Assembly (NCBI RefSeq): GCF_027116575.1
Contig: NZ_CP098252.1
Location: 372,001-436,000 of the forward strand
Length of the DNA stretch: 64,000 nucleotides
Reading direction: 5' to 3'
DNA from: Oxalobacter aliiformigenes
GTDB lineage: Bacteria; Pseudomonadota; Gammaproteobacteria; Burkholderiales; Burkholderiaceae_D
The notes under the pieces were generated by a model. It was not told the DNA's origin. It saw only the letters and a list, made by a program, of their open reading frames with translations, and made no database searches. The translations under genes and the position numbers were made by a program. Shown in pieces: positions 55,294 to 64,000 of this stretch; positions within the stretch are counted from its first letter, which is position 1, and the number at the start of each line of letters is the position of its first letter.

Positions 55294-57351
55294 TTATGCG
55301 GCCAGTCCGTTATGGCGGAGCAGGGCGTCAATTGTCGGTTGGCGGCCTCTGAATGCGGTAAACGATTCGATGGCGGGGCGGGAACCGCCTACCGACAGGA
55401 TTTCTTCGAGCAGGCGTGCTCCCATAGCCGGTGAAACCAGATCGTTGCCATCCGCAAGCGATTCCTCGAAAGCGCTGTAAACATCGGCTGACAGAACTTC
55501 CGCCCACTTGTAGCTGTAATAGCCTGCAGCGTACCCGCCGGCGAAAATGTGACTGAACGATTGCAGAAAGCGATTGAATGCAGGTGGAATGACGACAGCG
55601 TATTTCCGGCGTATTTCATCCAGTACATCCTGTGCGGTTTTCTGTCCGTCCGGATCATAGTCGTAATGCAGGTGCATATCCGCCAGTGAAAATTCAACCT
55701 GCCGCAACATTTGCAGTCCGGATTGATAGTTTTTTGCTGCCAGCATCTTGTCGAACAGTTCTTTCGGTAAAGGTTCCTTCGTATCGATATGCGAAGTCAT
55801 GTGACGGACGACATCCCATTCCCAGCAGAAATTTTCCATGAACTGGGATGGCATTTCCACCGCATCCCATTCCACACCGGAAATTCCGGATACCCCCAGT
55901 TCGTCCACTTTTGTCAGAAGATGATGCAAACCGTGACCGAACTCGTGGTAAAGCGTCATGACTTCATCGTGTGTGAACAGGGCCGGTTGCCGTTTGCCGT
56001 CCTTTTCCAGCGGGGATGAAAAATTGCACGTCAGATAGGCGACGGGTGTCTGGAGTCCGTTAGCCGTCATGCGACGGCTACGGGCGTCATCCATCCAGGC
56101 ACCACCCCGTTTGCCGGGACGTGCATACAGATCCATGTAAAACTGACCGATCAGTTTGCCGGCTTTTTCGATCCGGAAAAATTTGACATCTTTGTGCCAT
56201 ACCGGAGCGGTATCCGGAAGGATGGATACCGAATAGAGCGTCTGGACCAGTCTGAACAGGCCTTCCAGTACATTCGGTTCGGGAAAATACTGTCTGACTT
56301 CCTGTTCGGAGAATGCATAGCGTTTCTGGCGAAGTTTTTCGGAAACATAAGCCATGTCCCATGCCTGCAGATCATCAATGCCCAGTTCGTCCTTTCCAAA
56401 GCGTTTCAGCTCCGCCAGATCCTTTTCTGCATAGGGCCTTGCTCTTTCGGCGAGATCTTCCAGAAAGGCGATCACTTCGTCCGGAGTACGTGCCATTTTG
56501 GGAACCAGGGATACTTCGGCGAAGTTGGAATAGCCAAGCAGCAGCGCTTCTTCCTTTCTCAGGCGTAACAGTTCGTTGATGTTGCCAGTGTTGTCCCATT
56601 CGGGGTTCGTGCCGAGTTCGGAGGCGCGTGTCGCATTGGCACGGTACATTTTCTCGCGAATGGCCCGGTTGTCCGCGTATTGCATGACGGGATAAAAGGA
56701 CGGAAAGTGCAGAGTGAATTTGTAACCGGTCTTGTTATCGGCTCTGGCAGCTGCCTGTGCCGCATGCAGGATGTCTTCAGGCAATCCGGACAATTCGGAG
56801 ACATTTTTGATGAGCAGTTCGAAATCATTGGTGGCGTCCAGAACGTTTTCCGAGAAACGGGTCGAAAGAGACGCGGTTTTTTCCTGGATTTCGGCAAAAC
56901 GTTTCTTTTTGTCTTCCGGCAATTCGGCACCTCCCAGACGGAAATCGCGCAGTGTATTTTCGATCACCCGTTGACGGGACGGACTCAGGGAATCAAAAGA
57001 GGAAGCGTTCCGTAGGGTTTTGTATTTTTTAAACAGAGCCAGATTTTGTGAAAGCGATGTCCAGAATTCAGTGATTCTGGGAATGTTTTCGTTATATGCC
57101 GCACGCAATTCAGGGGTGTCGACGACAGCGCTTAAATGACCGACGATTCCCCAGGCACGGCTGAGCTGTTCGGTACAGTCGTCCAGCGGGGTGACGAAGT
57201 TGTCCCAGGTGATATCGGTCATGGGCGCTTCCAGTCCGGCGACCACCGTTTTGCAACGGTTCAGGAGCGTTTCGATTGCCGGAGTGACATGTTCCGGACG
57301 AATTTCATCGAAACGTGGAAGGCCGTCGAAATTCAATAACGGATTGGACAT
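55294..57351 (-). CDS. prlC: oligopeptidase A
   Basis: PrlC is a cytoplasmic zinc metallopeptidase of family M3 that breaks down signal peptides and other short peptides. The 685-residue product has the zinc site HEFGH (H469-H473) in LYHEFGHGLHHLLTKVD, and the third ligand Glu in GVEWDAVEMPSQFMENFCWE. Further family signatures are GGAWMDDARSRR, FVTPLDD at the start and HIFAGGYAAGYYSYKWAEVL at the end. The start at 57351 has an AAAGGAG eight bases upstream. It is the downstream partner of folD on the same strand, with a terminator between them. Confidence 0.96.
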   Translation of the reverse strand: MSNPLLNFDGLPRFDEIRPEHVTPAIETLLNRCKTVVAGLEAPMTDITWDNFVTPLDDCTEQLSRAWGIVGHLSAVVDTPELRAAYNENIPRITEFWTSLSQNLALFKKYKTLRNASSFDSLSPSRQRVIENTLRDFRLGGAELPEDKKKRFAEIQEKTASLSTRFSENVLDATNDFELLIKNVSELSGLPEDILHAAQAAARADNKTGYKFTLHFPSFYPVMQYADNRAIREKMYRANATRASELGTNPEWDNTGNINELLRLRKEEALLLGYSNFAEVSLVPKMARTPDEVIAFLEDLAERARPYAEKDLAELKRFGKDELGIDDLQAWDMAYVSEKLRQKRYAFSEQEVRQYFPEPNVLEGLFRLVQTLYSVSILPDTAPVWHKDVKFFRIEKAGKLIGQFYMDLYARPGKRGGAWMDDARSRRMTANGLQTPVAYLTCNFSSPLEKDGKRQPALFTHDEVMTLYHEFGHGLHHLLTKVDELGVSGISGVEWDAVEMPSQFMENFCWEWDVVRHMTSHIDTKEPLPKELFDKMLAAKNYQSGLQMLRQVEFSLADMHLHYDYDPDGQKTAQDVLDEIRRKYAVVIPPAFNRFLQSFSHIFAGGYAAGYYSYKWAEVLSADVYSAFEESLADGNDLVSPAMGARLLEEILSVGGSRPAIESFTAFRGRQPTIDALLRHNGLAA

Positions 57352-57385
57352 CGAATACTCCTTTCAGGTCATGTCGGGTCATATG

Positions 57386-57415
57386 AAAAAGGTACGCCTT
57401 TTGCGTACCTTTTTT
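57386..57415. terminator. rho-independent terminator between folD and prlC
   Basis: AAAAAGGTACGC (57386-57397), loop CTTTT, GCGTACCTTTTT (57403-57414): 12 paired bases with A- and T-runs on the two sides, so it is symmetric. For the minus-strand genes it ends folD, whose stop is 14 bases away. Confidence 0.93.
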
Positions 57416-57428
57416 GCTGTTTGAATAG

Positions 57429-58295
57429 TTACTGTTTTTGTTTGCTTTGCAGTTTCTTTTCCGCCGCTTCGATGGCATTGGATAGCAGCATGGTGATGGT
57501 CATCGGCCCAACTCCGCCTGGTACCGGTGTAATGTAGCCTGCCACTTCCTTGACATTGGGGAAATCGACATCGCTCCAGAGTTTGCCGTTTTCATCGCGT
57601 TCAACACCCACGTCGATCACGACGGCTCCCGGCTTGACCATATCGGCCTTGATAATGTTGCGCTGGCCGGTCGCGGCGATCAGGATGTCGGCCAGCCGGG
57701 TGTGATATCCCAGATCGCGGGTCTTGGAATTGCAGATCGTGATCGTGGCGCCGGCCTGCAACAGGAGCATGGACATCGGTTTCCCGACAATGTTGGAAGC
57801 ACCGACGATGACGGCATGCGCACCACGAACCGGATAATTGATGGATTCCAGCATTTTCATGACGCCGTGCGGGGTGCATGGCTTGATTCTCGGTTGCCCC
57901 GTCATCAGAAGTCCGGTATTGACCACACTGAAACAGTCCATGTCTTTTTCGGGGTCAATAGCCTCGATTACCTTGCGTGGATCGATATGATCGGGCAAAG
58001 GTAACTGGACCAGGATGCCATGAACCGTCGGATCCTGGTTCAGGACACGGATGCGCTCCAGCAATTCGGCTTCGGTGAAGCTGGCATCGTATTTTTCGAG
58101 AATGGAACGGATTCCGTTTGCCTTGCAGGCACGTTCCTTGTTCAGCACATAAACCATGGAAGCCGGACTGTCGCCGACCAGGATAACGGCCAGTCCCGGA
58201 GTTTCTCCTGCAGCTGTCAGTTTGGCTGCACGTTCGGCGATATCCTTGCGGATTTCCTTGGCCAGCTCATTTCCGTTGATAATTTGGGCAGTCAT
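57429..58295 (-). CDS. folD: methylenetetrahydrofolate dehydrogenase / methenyltetrahydrofolate cyclohydrolase
   Basis: FolD interconverts 5,10-methylene- and 10-formyl-tetrahydrofolate with NADP. The 288-residue product shows [20 protein letters not shown], with the catalytic Lys region, [49 protein letters not shown], the NADP-binding segment, TICNSKTRD and the C-terminal [20 protein letters not shown]. All key residues expected for the bifunctional enzyme are in place. It is divergent from aceE over a 271-base region. Confidence 0.97.
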   Translation of the reverse strand: MTAQIINGNELAKEIRKDIAERAAKLTAAGETPGLAVILVGDSPASMVYVLNKERACKANGIRSILEKYDASFTEAELLERIRVLNQDPTVHGILVQLPLPDHIDPRKVIEAIDPEKDMDCFSVVNTGLLMTGQPRIKPCTPHGVMKMLESINYPVRGAHAVIVGASNIVGKPMSMLLLQAGATITICNSKTRDLGYHTRLADILIAATGQRNIIKADMVKPGAVVIDVGVERDENGKLWSDVDFPNVKEVAGYITPVPGGVGPMTITMLLSNAIEAAEKKLQSKQKQ

Positions 58296-58566
58296 TTTGT
58301 TTGATGAATAAAAAAACCGTTAAAAAAACATTATACGATGATATCTCTTGTCCGTTTTTCGCGCTTGATGGCAAGTAAACCCTATAAGCTACACGAAAAA
58401 AAGGTTTTTATGAAGAGGCAACCGGCTTTTTGTATGAACAATGATGTAAGCGGTCACTTTTTCCATGCGATTTGACAGATATTGGGTCTGCTTATGGTTT
58501 ATTATCTTTTTAAAAGCACGGTCTTTCGGATTTCTTGCCGTTATGCGGCCTATTGGGGAGGGGATT

Positions 58567-61260
58567 ATGGCGAATCAGCAGGATGACGTTTTCATTCACT
58601 ATCATGATCCGGACGAGCAGGAAACTGCAGAATGGCTTGACGCCTTTCATGCCGTCATCGAAAACGAGGGGCCGGAAAGAGCTCATTATCTGATGGAACG
58701 GATGGCGGATGTCGCTCGCCAGAAAGGCATCAATCTTCCGTTTTCCAGCAATACGGCCTACATCAATACGATACCTCCCGAGCAGGAACAGCATTCTCCC
58801 GGCAATATGGCCTATGAGGCGCGACTTCGTGCATGGATGCGCTGGAATGCCATGGCAATGGTTGTCCGGGCCAACAGGAATGGGGACAATCTGGGCGGTC
58901 ATATCGCCTCGTTCACCTCTCTTGCCACCATGTTTGGCACGGGCTTTAACCATTTCTGGCGTGCTCCGACGGAGACCTTCGATGGTGATCTGGTCTATTT
59001 TCAGGGACATTCTTCTCCGGGCGTTTATGCCCGTGCCTTTATTGAAGGACGTTTGTCGGAAGAACAGCTGGAAAATTTCAGACGGGAGGTTCGCGGAAAC
59101 GGACTTTCTTCCTATCCTCATCCGAAACTGATGCCCGATTTCTGGCAGTTTCCGACGGTATCGATGGGACTTGGTCCCATTATGGCGATTTATCAGGCCC
59201 GTTTTCTGAAATATCTTCAGGCACGCAAAATAGCAGACACGGCAGGTCGCAAGGTCTGGGTGTTCTGCGGCGACGGGGAGATGGACGAACCCGAGGCGAA
59301 GGGAGCGATCAGTCTGGCTTCCCGAGAATCGCTCGACAATCTGATCGTGGTCGTCAATTGCAATCTGCAACGTCTTGACGGACCGGTACGAGGGAACGGG
59401 AAAATCATTCAGGAACTTGAAGCGGATTTCAGGGGGGCTGGCTGGAACGTCATCAAAGTGATCTGGGGATCCGACTGGGATGAATTGCTTGCCCGGGACA
59501 AGGATAATGTCTTAAAGAAAGTCATGATGGAAACCGTTGATGGTGAATACCAGAGTTACAAGGCGAGAGACGGCGCTTATGTCCGCCGGCATTTTTTCGG
59601 AAAGGATCCCCGCCTTCTGAAAATGGTCGAAAGCCTGTCGGACGATCAGTTATGGCGACTGTCCCGTGGTGGACATGATCCCCGAAAAGTCTATGCGGCG
59701 TTTAAGGCAGCGCAGGATCATACCGGACAGCCGACGATTATCCTTTGCCAGACGGTCAAGGGGTATGGAATGGGGGATGCGGGTGAAGCGCTGAACATTG
59801 CCCATCAGGTCAAGAAACTGGACGACAGGACAATCCGGACATTGCGGGATCGGGCTGGTGTGCCGATACCGGATGACAGGCTGGATGAAATCCCTTTCTA
59901 CAAGCCGCCTGAGGATGCTCCCGAAATGGTTTATCTCCGGCAGCGTCGTGAGGTATTGGGCGGTTATCTGCCGCATCGTCGTCAAAAGGCGGACGAGCGT
60001 TTGCCCGTTCCTCCTCTTTCCGCTTTTGCGCCATTGCTGGAACCGACACATCCGGGACGTTCGATCTCGACGACGCAGGCTTATGTCAGGGCACTTGGCA
60101 TTTTGCTGAGAGCTCCCGAGATCGGCAGACGTATTGTCCCGATCATGGTGGATGAATCGAGGACTTTCGGAATGGAAGGGTTGTTTCGCCAGATCGGTAT
60201 TTACAATCCGAAAGGACAGCTGTACGAACCGGTGGATTCCGGAGAAGTCATGTATTACCGTGAAGACAAATCGGGACAGATTCTGCAGGAAGGAATTACC
60301 GAGGCTGGAGGGATGTGTTCATGGATTGCCGCGGCAACGTCGTACTCGACGAGCAACCGAATCATGTTGCCTTTCTATACTTATTACTCCATGTTCGGCT
60401 TTCAGCGGACCGGCGATCTGATGTGGGCTGCAGCCGATATGATGGCCAGAGGATTTCTGATCGGGGCAACGGCAGGAAGGACAACCTTGAACGGAGAGGG
60501 ATTGCAGCATGAGGATGGCCAGAACCATGTTTTTGCCGCGACGATACCGACTTGCAGACCGTATGATCCCGGGTTCGCTCATGAGATAGCTGTCATCATT
60601 CGGGAAGGCGTCCGCTGCATGGTGGAAGAACAGGAAGACGTTTTCTATTACATTTCCGTGATGAATGAGTCTTATCCCCAGCCGGGCCTGAAGCCGGGGC
60701 AGGAGAGCGGTATCCTAAAGGGCATGTATCTGTTACAGGAAGGCGACAGGGATTTGCCCCATCGCGTCCAGCTGCTCGGTTCCGGGACGATCACGCATGA
60801 AATGCTCTCGGCGGTCGATCTGTTGAAAGACGACTGGAATGTGGCGGCGGATATCTGGTCTGTCACGTCATTCACGATGGCTGCGCGGGAAGGAAATGAT
60901 ACGGAACGCTGGAATATGATGCATCCGGGCGAGGAACCGAGAATTCCTTACGTGACAGAATGCCTGAAAAATACTTCCGGACCGATCGTCGCATCGACGG
61001 ATTATGTACGGCTTTTTGCTGAACAGATTCGTGCCTATATTCCGGAAGGACGACTGTATACAGTACTGGGAACAGATGGTTTCGGACGCTCGGATACCAG
61101 AGCCAATTTGCGACGCTTTTTTGAAATAGACAGGTATTACGTCACCCTTGCAGCGCTTGAAGCACTGGTGAAAACGGGAGAAATGCCGGCCGGGACTGTT
61201 TCGGACGCCATCGAAAAATACGGGATAGACCGGGAAAAACCCAATCCGGTCGACATGTAA
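58567..61260 (+). CDS. aceE: pyruvate dehydrogenase E1 component (homodimeric type)
   Basis: AceE decarboxylates pyruvate using thiamine diphosphate and passes the acetyl group to the lipoyl arm of E2. The 897-residue length fits the homodimeric alpha2 type. The TPP motif begins at [14 protein letters not shown] (G235 onward) and ends with the conserved [13 protein letters not shown]. Other family segments are [52 protein letters not shown] and [13 protein letters not shown] chose the ATG at 58567, with GAGGGG five bases upstream; the ORF extends 34 codons further up with a hydrophobic, unlikely start. aceF and lpdA follow on the same strand. Confidence 0.97.
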   Translation: MANQQDDVFIHYHDPDEQETAEWLDAFHAVIENEGPERAHYLMERMADVARQKGINLPFSSNTAYINTIPPEQEQHSPGNMAYEARLRAWMRWNAMAMVVRANRNGDNLGGHIASFTSLATMFGTGFNHFWRAPTETFDGDLVYFQGHSSPGVYARAFIEGRLSEEQLENFRREVRGNGLSSYPHPKLMPDFWQFPTVSMGLGPIMAIYQARFLKYLQARKIADTAGRKVWVFCGDGEMDEPEAKGAISLASRESLDNLIVVVNCNLQRLDGPVRGNGKIIQELEADFRGAGWNVIKVIWGSDWDELLARDKDNVLKKVMMETVDGEYQSYKARDGAYVRRHFFGKDPRLLKMVESLSDDQLWRLSRGGHDPRKVYAAFKAAQDHTGQPTIILCQTVKGYGMGDAGEALNIAHQVKKLDDRTIRTLRDRAGVPIPDDRLDEIPFYKPPEDAPEMVYLRQRREVLGGYLPHRRQKADERLPVPPLSAFAPLLEPTHPGRSISTTQAYVRALGILLRAPEIGRRIVPIMVDESRTFGMEGLFRQIGIYNPKGQLYEPVDSGEVMYYREDKSGQILQEGITEAGGMCSWIAAATSYSTSNRIMLPFYTYYSMFGFQRTGDLMWAAADMMARGFLIGATAGRTTLNGEGLQHEDGQNHVFAATIPTCRPYDPGFAHEIAVIIREGVRCMVEEQEDVFYYISVMNESYPQPGLKPGQESGILKGMYLLQEGDRDLPHRVQLLGSGTITHEMLSAVDLLKDDWNVAADIWSVTSFTMAAREGNDTERWNMMHPGEEPRIPYVTECLKNTSGPIVASTDYVRLFAEQIRAYIPEGRLYTVLGTDGFGRSDTRANLRRFFEIDRYYVTLAALEALVKTGEMPAGTVSDAIEKYGIDREKPNPVDM

Positions 61261-61337
61261 GCCATTTCAGTGTCAGTTACGTCGGTGGATTCTGGGATAT
61301 CGTGTTTTCAGGGGGTGGGTCGGAAAGGAGGCGGGAG

Positions 61338-61568
61338 ATGAAAACGTTGGAAATCAGAGTGCCGGATATCGGGGATTTCAGGGATGTGGAAGTCATCGAA
61401 TTGATGGTGAAAGAAGGGGAGAAGATTGCGAAGGACCAGTCACTGGTACTGGTGGAATCGGACAAGGCGAGCATGGAAATTCCGTCGCCGGAGGCGGGGG
61501 TGGTCAGGGAGCTGAAAGTGAAGCTGGGCGACAAGGTTTCGGAAGGCTCGCTTCTTCTTTTGCTGGAC
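61338..61568 (+). repeat. lipoyl-domain direct repeat, copy 1 (in aceF)
   Basis: These 231 bases match 62742-62972 at the start of lpdA except for two silent third-position changes (AAG/AAA in codon 32 and GGG/GGA in the PEAG codon). The match begins exactly at the ATG and stops at LLLLLD; flanking sequence on both sides is unlike. This is far closer than two domains would stay by selection on protein alone, so recent duplication or ongoing gene conversion is likely. Confidence 0.92.
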
Positions 61569-62666
61569 AGGGATGAAACGGAAAAAAACGAACAGTCCGA
61601 TGCTGACAAATCTTCTTCTGTTTCAGTGAAACCATTGCAGAATGCCGGTGAAAAGACAATATCTTCGTTTGCTGAAAAAACAGCGGAGCCCCTGAACGGA
61701 ACAACACTATCGTTTGATGTGGCAAGCCATCATTTCCCGGATCATCGAATGGGTGACGGAGTACCGCATGCATCGCCTTCTGTCCGGAAATATGCACGTG
61801 AACTGGGTGTCGATTTGAGACATGTGCAAGGTTCAGGTCCGAAGAACAGGATCGTGAAGGAAGATATTCAGGCTTATGTCAAGGCTTTTCTTCATCGTGA
61901 CGGTTCGCCGAACCGTTTTAACAATCTCATGAATTTTCCACCCTGGCCATCGCTTGATTTCAGCCAGTATGGTGAAACGCAGAAGCAGCCTCTGTCACGT
62001 ATCAAGAAAATCAGTGGCCCCAATCTTCATCGCAACTGGGTCATGATCCCGCATGTCACGCAATATGAACAGGCTGATGTGACCGAGCTGGAAACATTCC
62101 GGAAAGCGGCTAACGAAAAATACAGGCATGAGAATATCAAGCTGACGATACTGGCATTTGTCGTCAAGGCTTGCGTTGCTGCACTGAAAAAGTATCCGGA
62201 GTTCAACGCTTCACTGGATGCGACAGGCGAAAACCTTATTTTGAAGCGTTATTACCATATCGGATTCGCAGCGGATACCGTTCACGGTCTGGTTGTCCCG
62301 GTCATTCGGGATGCAGACAAAAAAGGGGTGTTGCAAATCGCCAGGGAAATGGCACAGCTTTCGGCTCTGGCAAGAGAAGGAAAACTGAATCCGTCTGACA
62401 TGCAGGGCGCGAGTTTTACCATCACATCATTGGGAGGGATTGGCGGCACTTACTTTACTCCGCTGATCAACGCTCCCGAAGTGGCCATTATCGGTTTGTC
62501 CCGTATTACAACACAGCCAATCTGGGATGGAGACCGGTTTCAACCTCGCCGGATTCTGCCGTTATCCCTGTCTTACGATCATCGGGTCATTGATGGAGCA
62601 CAAGGAGTCCGGTTCGTCACTTATCTGGCAGAAGTACTGGCCGATTTGAGAGAAACGCTTCTTTGA
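61338..62666 (+). CDS. aceF: pyruvate dehydrogenase E2 component (dihydrolipoamide acetyltransferase)
   Basis: E2 forms the core of the pyruvate dehydrogenase complex and makes acetyl-CoA. The 442-residue product has a single lipoyl domain (residues 1-77, lipoyl Lys in [15 protein letters not shown]), a charged linker, a peripheral subunit-binding domain ([20 protein letters not shown]), and the catalytic domain with [14 protein letters not shown] and the active-site [15 protein letters not shown] with His and Asp. Many proteobacterial E2 enzymes carry two or three lipoyl domains; here the second may be replaced by the one on LpdA. The ATG at 61338 has GGAGGCGGGAG before it. Codons 1-77 are nearly the same DNA as the start of lpdA. 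Confidence 0.96.
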   Translation: MKTLEIRVPDIGDFRDVEVIELMVKEGEKIAKDQSLVLVESDKASMEIPSPEAGVVRELKVKLGDKVSEGSLLLLLDRDETEKNEQSDADKSSSVSVKPLQNAGEKTISSFAEKTAEPLNGTTLSFDVASHHFPDHRMGDGVPHASPSVRKYARELGVDLRHVQGSGPKNRIVKEDIQAYVKAFLHRDGSPNRFNNLMNFPPWPSLDFSQYGETQKQPLSRIKKISGPNLHRNWVMIPHVTQYEQADVTELETFRKAANEKYRHENIKLTILAFVVKACVAALKKYPEFNASLDATGENLILKRYYHIGFAADTVHGLVVPVIRDADKKGVLQIAREMAQLSALAREGKLNPSDMQGASFTITSLGGIGGTYFTPLINAPEVAIIGLSRITTQPIWDGDRFQPRRILPLSLSYDHRVIDGAQGVRFVTYLAEVLADLRETLL

Positions 62667-62741
62667 TACTGGCGATTTTGCAACATTTTGCCGGTGAATG
62701 GAACCGGTACCGGTTCCCGAAAACGGTAATGGAGAACAGGA

Positions 62742-62972
62742 ATGAAAACGTTGGAAATCAGAGTGCCGGATATCGGGGATTTCAGGGATGTGGAAGTCAT
62801 CGAATTGATGGTGAAAGAAGGGGAGAAGATTGCGAAAGACCAGTCACTGGTACTGGTGGAATCGGACAAGGCGAGCATGGAAATTCCGTCGCCGGAGGCG
62901 GGAGTGGTCAGGGAGCTGAAAGTGAAGCTGGGCGACAAGGTTTCGGAAGGCTCGCTTCTTCTTTTGCTGGAC
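62742..62972 (+). repeat. lipoyl-domain direct repeat, copy 2 (in lpdA)
   Basis: Second copy of the 231-base segment described at 61338-61568, in direct orientation 1,404 bases downstream. The encoded 77 residues are the same in both genes. Confidence 0.92.
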
Positions 62973-64000
62973 GAAACGGATGTTCCGCAAGCCATGAATC
63001 CGGGTGATGACAATGCGTTTGCGCGGAGTGATTCCTCACCTTCGGATTCTGTTTTGCTGAAGGGAGAAGAGTCAGTTGTCGAATGTGATACCCTTGTTTT
63101 GGGAGCCGGGCCGGGGGGGTATACCGCGGCATTTAGGGCAGCTGATCTGGGACAGAAGATCGTTCTGGTTGAGCGTTATCCGGTTCTGGGGGGTGTCTGC
63201 CTGAATGTTGGCTGTATTCCATCGAAAGCGCTTCTTCATGCGGCCAGAGTCGTTACCGATGCGGCCGATATGAGCGATCGGGGTATCCGTTTCGGTGAGC
63301 CTGAAATCGATACGGTCCGGTTAAACGAATGGAAGCAGGACGTGGTAAACAAATTGACTGATGGCTTGTCCGCTCTTGCGCGGGCGCGCCGGATAACCGT
63401 ATTGCATGGTATCGGGCAATTTTCGGACTCCCATGAAGTGGAAGTTTCGGGGCAGAAAGAAAAATGGCGGGTCAGATTCAAAAATGCGATCATTGCCGCG
63501 GGATCATCCGCGGTGAAGCTGCCCGGTTTCCCATATGGCCATCCGGCACTGGTCGATTCTACCGGTGCATTACAGCTGGATGGAATTCCGGGAAGGATGC
63601 TGGTGATCGGTGGAGGCATTATCGGTCTGGAGATGGCGTGTGTTTATGATGCGTTGGGAAGCCGGGTGACTGTCGCTGAATTCTCGGAAGGCATTATCCC
63701 GTCTGCGGATCGGGACGTTATATCGCCTTTGCTGGAGAGGATAACCGGAAGATACGAAGCTGTTTATACCGGAACCCGTGTCGCAAGGCTGGAAGAAAGC
63801 GGAAAGCAACTGGTCGCGACATTCGAAGGTGTCGGGGCACCGGCAAAACCGCAGACATTCGACCGGGTCCTTGTTGCGGTCGGCCGCCATCCAAACGGCC
63901 GGAGTGTCGGTGCCGAAAAAGCCGGTGTCATGATCGATGAACGCGGTTTCATTCCTGTCAATAGACGGCAGCAGACAAATATTCCGCATATCTACGCTAT
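62742..64000 (+). CDS. lpdA: dihydrolipoyl dehydrogenase with N-terminal lipoyl domain (E3), partial
   Basis: E3 re-oxidises the dihydrolipoyl arm of E2 with FAD and NAD. The first 419 codons are in the window; the C-terminal dimer domain is cut off. Residues 1-77 are a lipoyl domain (Lys43 in [11 protein letters not shown]), followed by a short linker with [13 protein letters not shown], then the FAD-binding [21 protein letters not shown], the redox disulfide [20 protein letters not shown] (C153, C158), and the NAD-binding [22 protein letters not shown]. The ATG at 62742 is preceded by GGAGAACAGGA. E3 proteins with their own lipoyl domain are known in betaproteobacteria and Neisseria. The gene has no stop within the window. 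Confidence 0.95.
   Translation, partial: MKTLEIRVPDIGDFRDVEVIELMVKEGEKIAKDQSLVLVESDKASMEIPSPEAGVVRELKVKLGDKVSEGSLLLLLDETDVPQAMNPGDDNAFARSDSSPSDSVLLKGEESVVECDTLVLGAGPGGYTAAFRAADLGQKIVLVERYPVLGGVCLNVGCIPSKALLHAARVVTDAADMSDRGIRFGEPEIDTVRLNEWKQDVVNKLTDGLSALARARRITVLHGIGQFSDSHEVEVSGQKEKWRVRFKNAIIAAGSSAVKLPGFPYGHPALVDSTGALQLDGIPGRMLVIGGGIIGLEMACVYDALGSRVTVAEFSEGIIPSADRDVISPLLERITGRYEAVYTGTRVARLEESGKQLVATFEGVGAPAKPQTFDRVLVAVGRHPNGRSVGAEKAGVMIDERGFIPVNRRQQTNIPHIYA

Overview
The window is a dense stretch of housekeeping chromosome from a betaproteobacterium of the order Burkholderiales. The evidence is the uninterrupted mraZ-to-ftsZ division and cell-wall cluster followed by lpxC, a DUF721/DciA gene and secA; rnpB directly upstream of mraZ; rpsA-ihfB-lapA-lapB; zapB-like/zapA followed by 6S RNA; and a dihydrolipoyl dehydrogenase with its own lipoyl domain. 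Base composition looks close to even, low for the order. Together with protein similarity this makes me lean to Oxalobacteraceae, perhaps Oxalobacter; that genus call is an impression, not a result. I see no prophage, IS element, CRISPR array, tRNA gene or obvious foreign island.

Layout. 1-1.4 kb: the first codons of a divergent membrane peptidase, orn, and a soluble orphan histidine kinase. 1.4-4.9 kb: waaA on the minus strand, then an endonuclease/phosphatase-fold protein and a ClsB-like phospholipase D protein. 5.0-5.3 kb: rnpB. 5.6-22.7 kb: the dcw cluster (mraZ rsmH ftsL ftsI murE murF mraY murD ftsW murG murC ddlB ftsQ ftsA ftsZ), with many ATGA overlaps and a four-unit, 10-bp-spaced GTGKK array just upstream that looks like the MraZ operator. 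22.9-30.5 kb: lpxC, a DciA-like gene (minus), secA, argJ, a DUF815 ATPase and a hydratase-family protein. 30.5-38.1 kb: valS (minus) facing away from a TPP-riboswitch operon thiC-thiS-thiG-thiD-thiE, which ends in a strong terminator. 38.2-43.1 kb: a ClsA-type cardiolipin synthase (minus), uvrD, and the heptose-7-phosphate kinase gene (minus). 43.1-47.6 kb, minus: cmk, rpsA, ihfB, then lapA, lapB. 47.8-48.6 kb: zapB-like, zapA and 6S RNA. 48.6-55.2 kb, minus: holC, a small unknown gene, dadA, ychJ-like, bioA, bioD, bioB, ghrA. 55.3-58.3 kb, minus: folD and prlC. 58.6-64 kb: the pyruvate dehydrogenase genes aceE, aceF and lpdA, the last cut by the window end.

How it works together. Most genes serve envelope growth and division: lipid II synthesis, septal synthase, FtsQAZ, ZapA, LPS lipid A/Kdo/heptose steps, LapAB control of LpxC, and cardiolipin synthesis. 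Two cofactor operons (thiamine, biotin) sit near pyruvate dehydrogenase, which uses thiamine diphosphate.

Most notable points: cmk is split by a one-base shift exactly at an A-AAA-AAA slippery run; the lipoyl-domain DNA of aceF and lpdA is identical except for two silent changes over 231 bp; the MraZ-box array; a hairpin that would bury the thiC ribosome binding site below the riboswitch; and unexplained long perfect hairpins after ftsZ and between thiG and thiD. I did not find a clearly new multi-gene system here.
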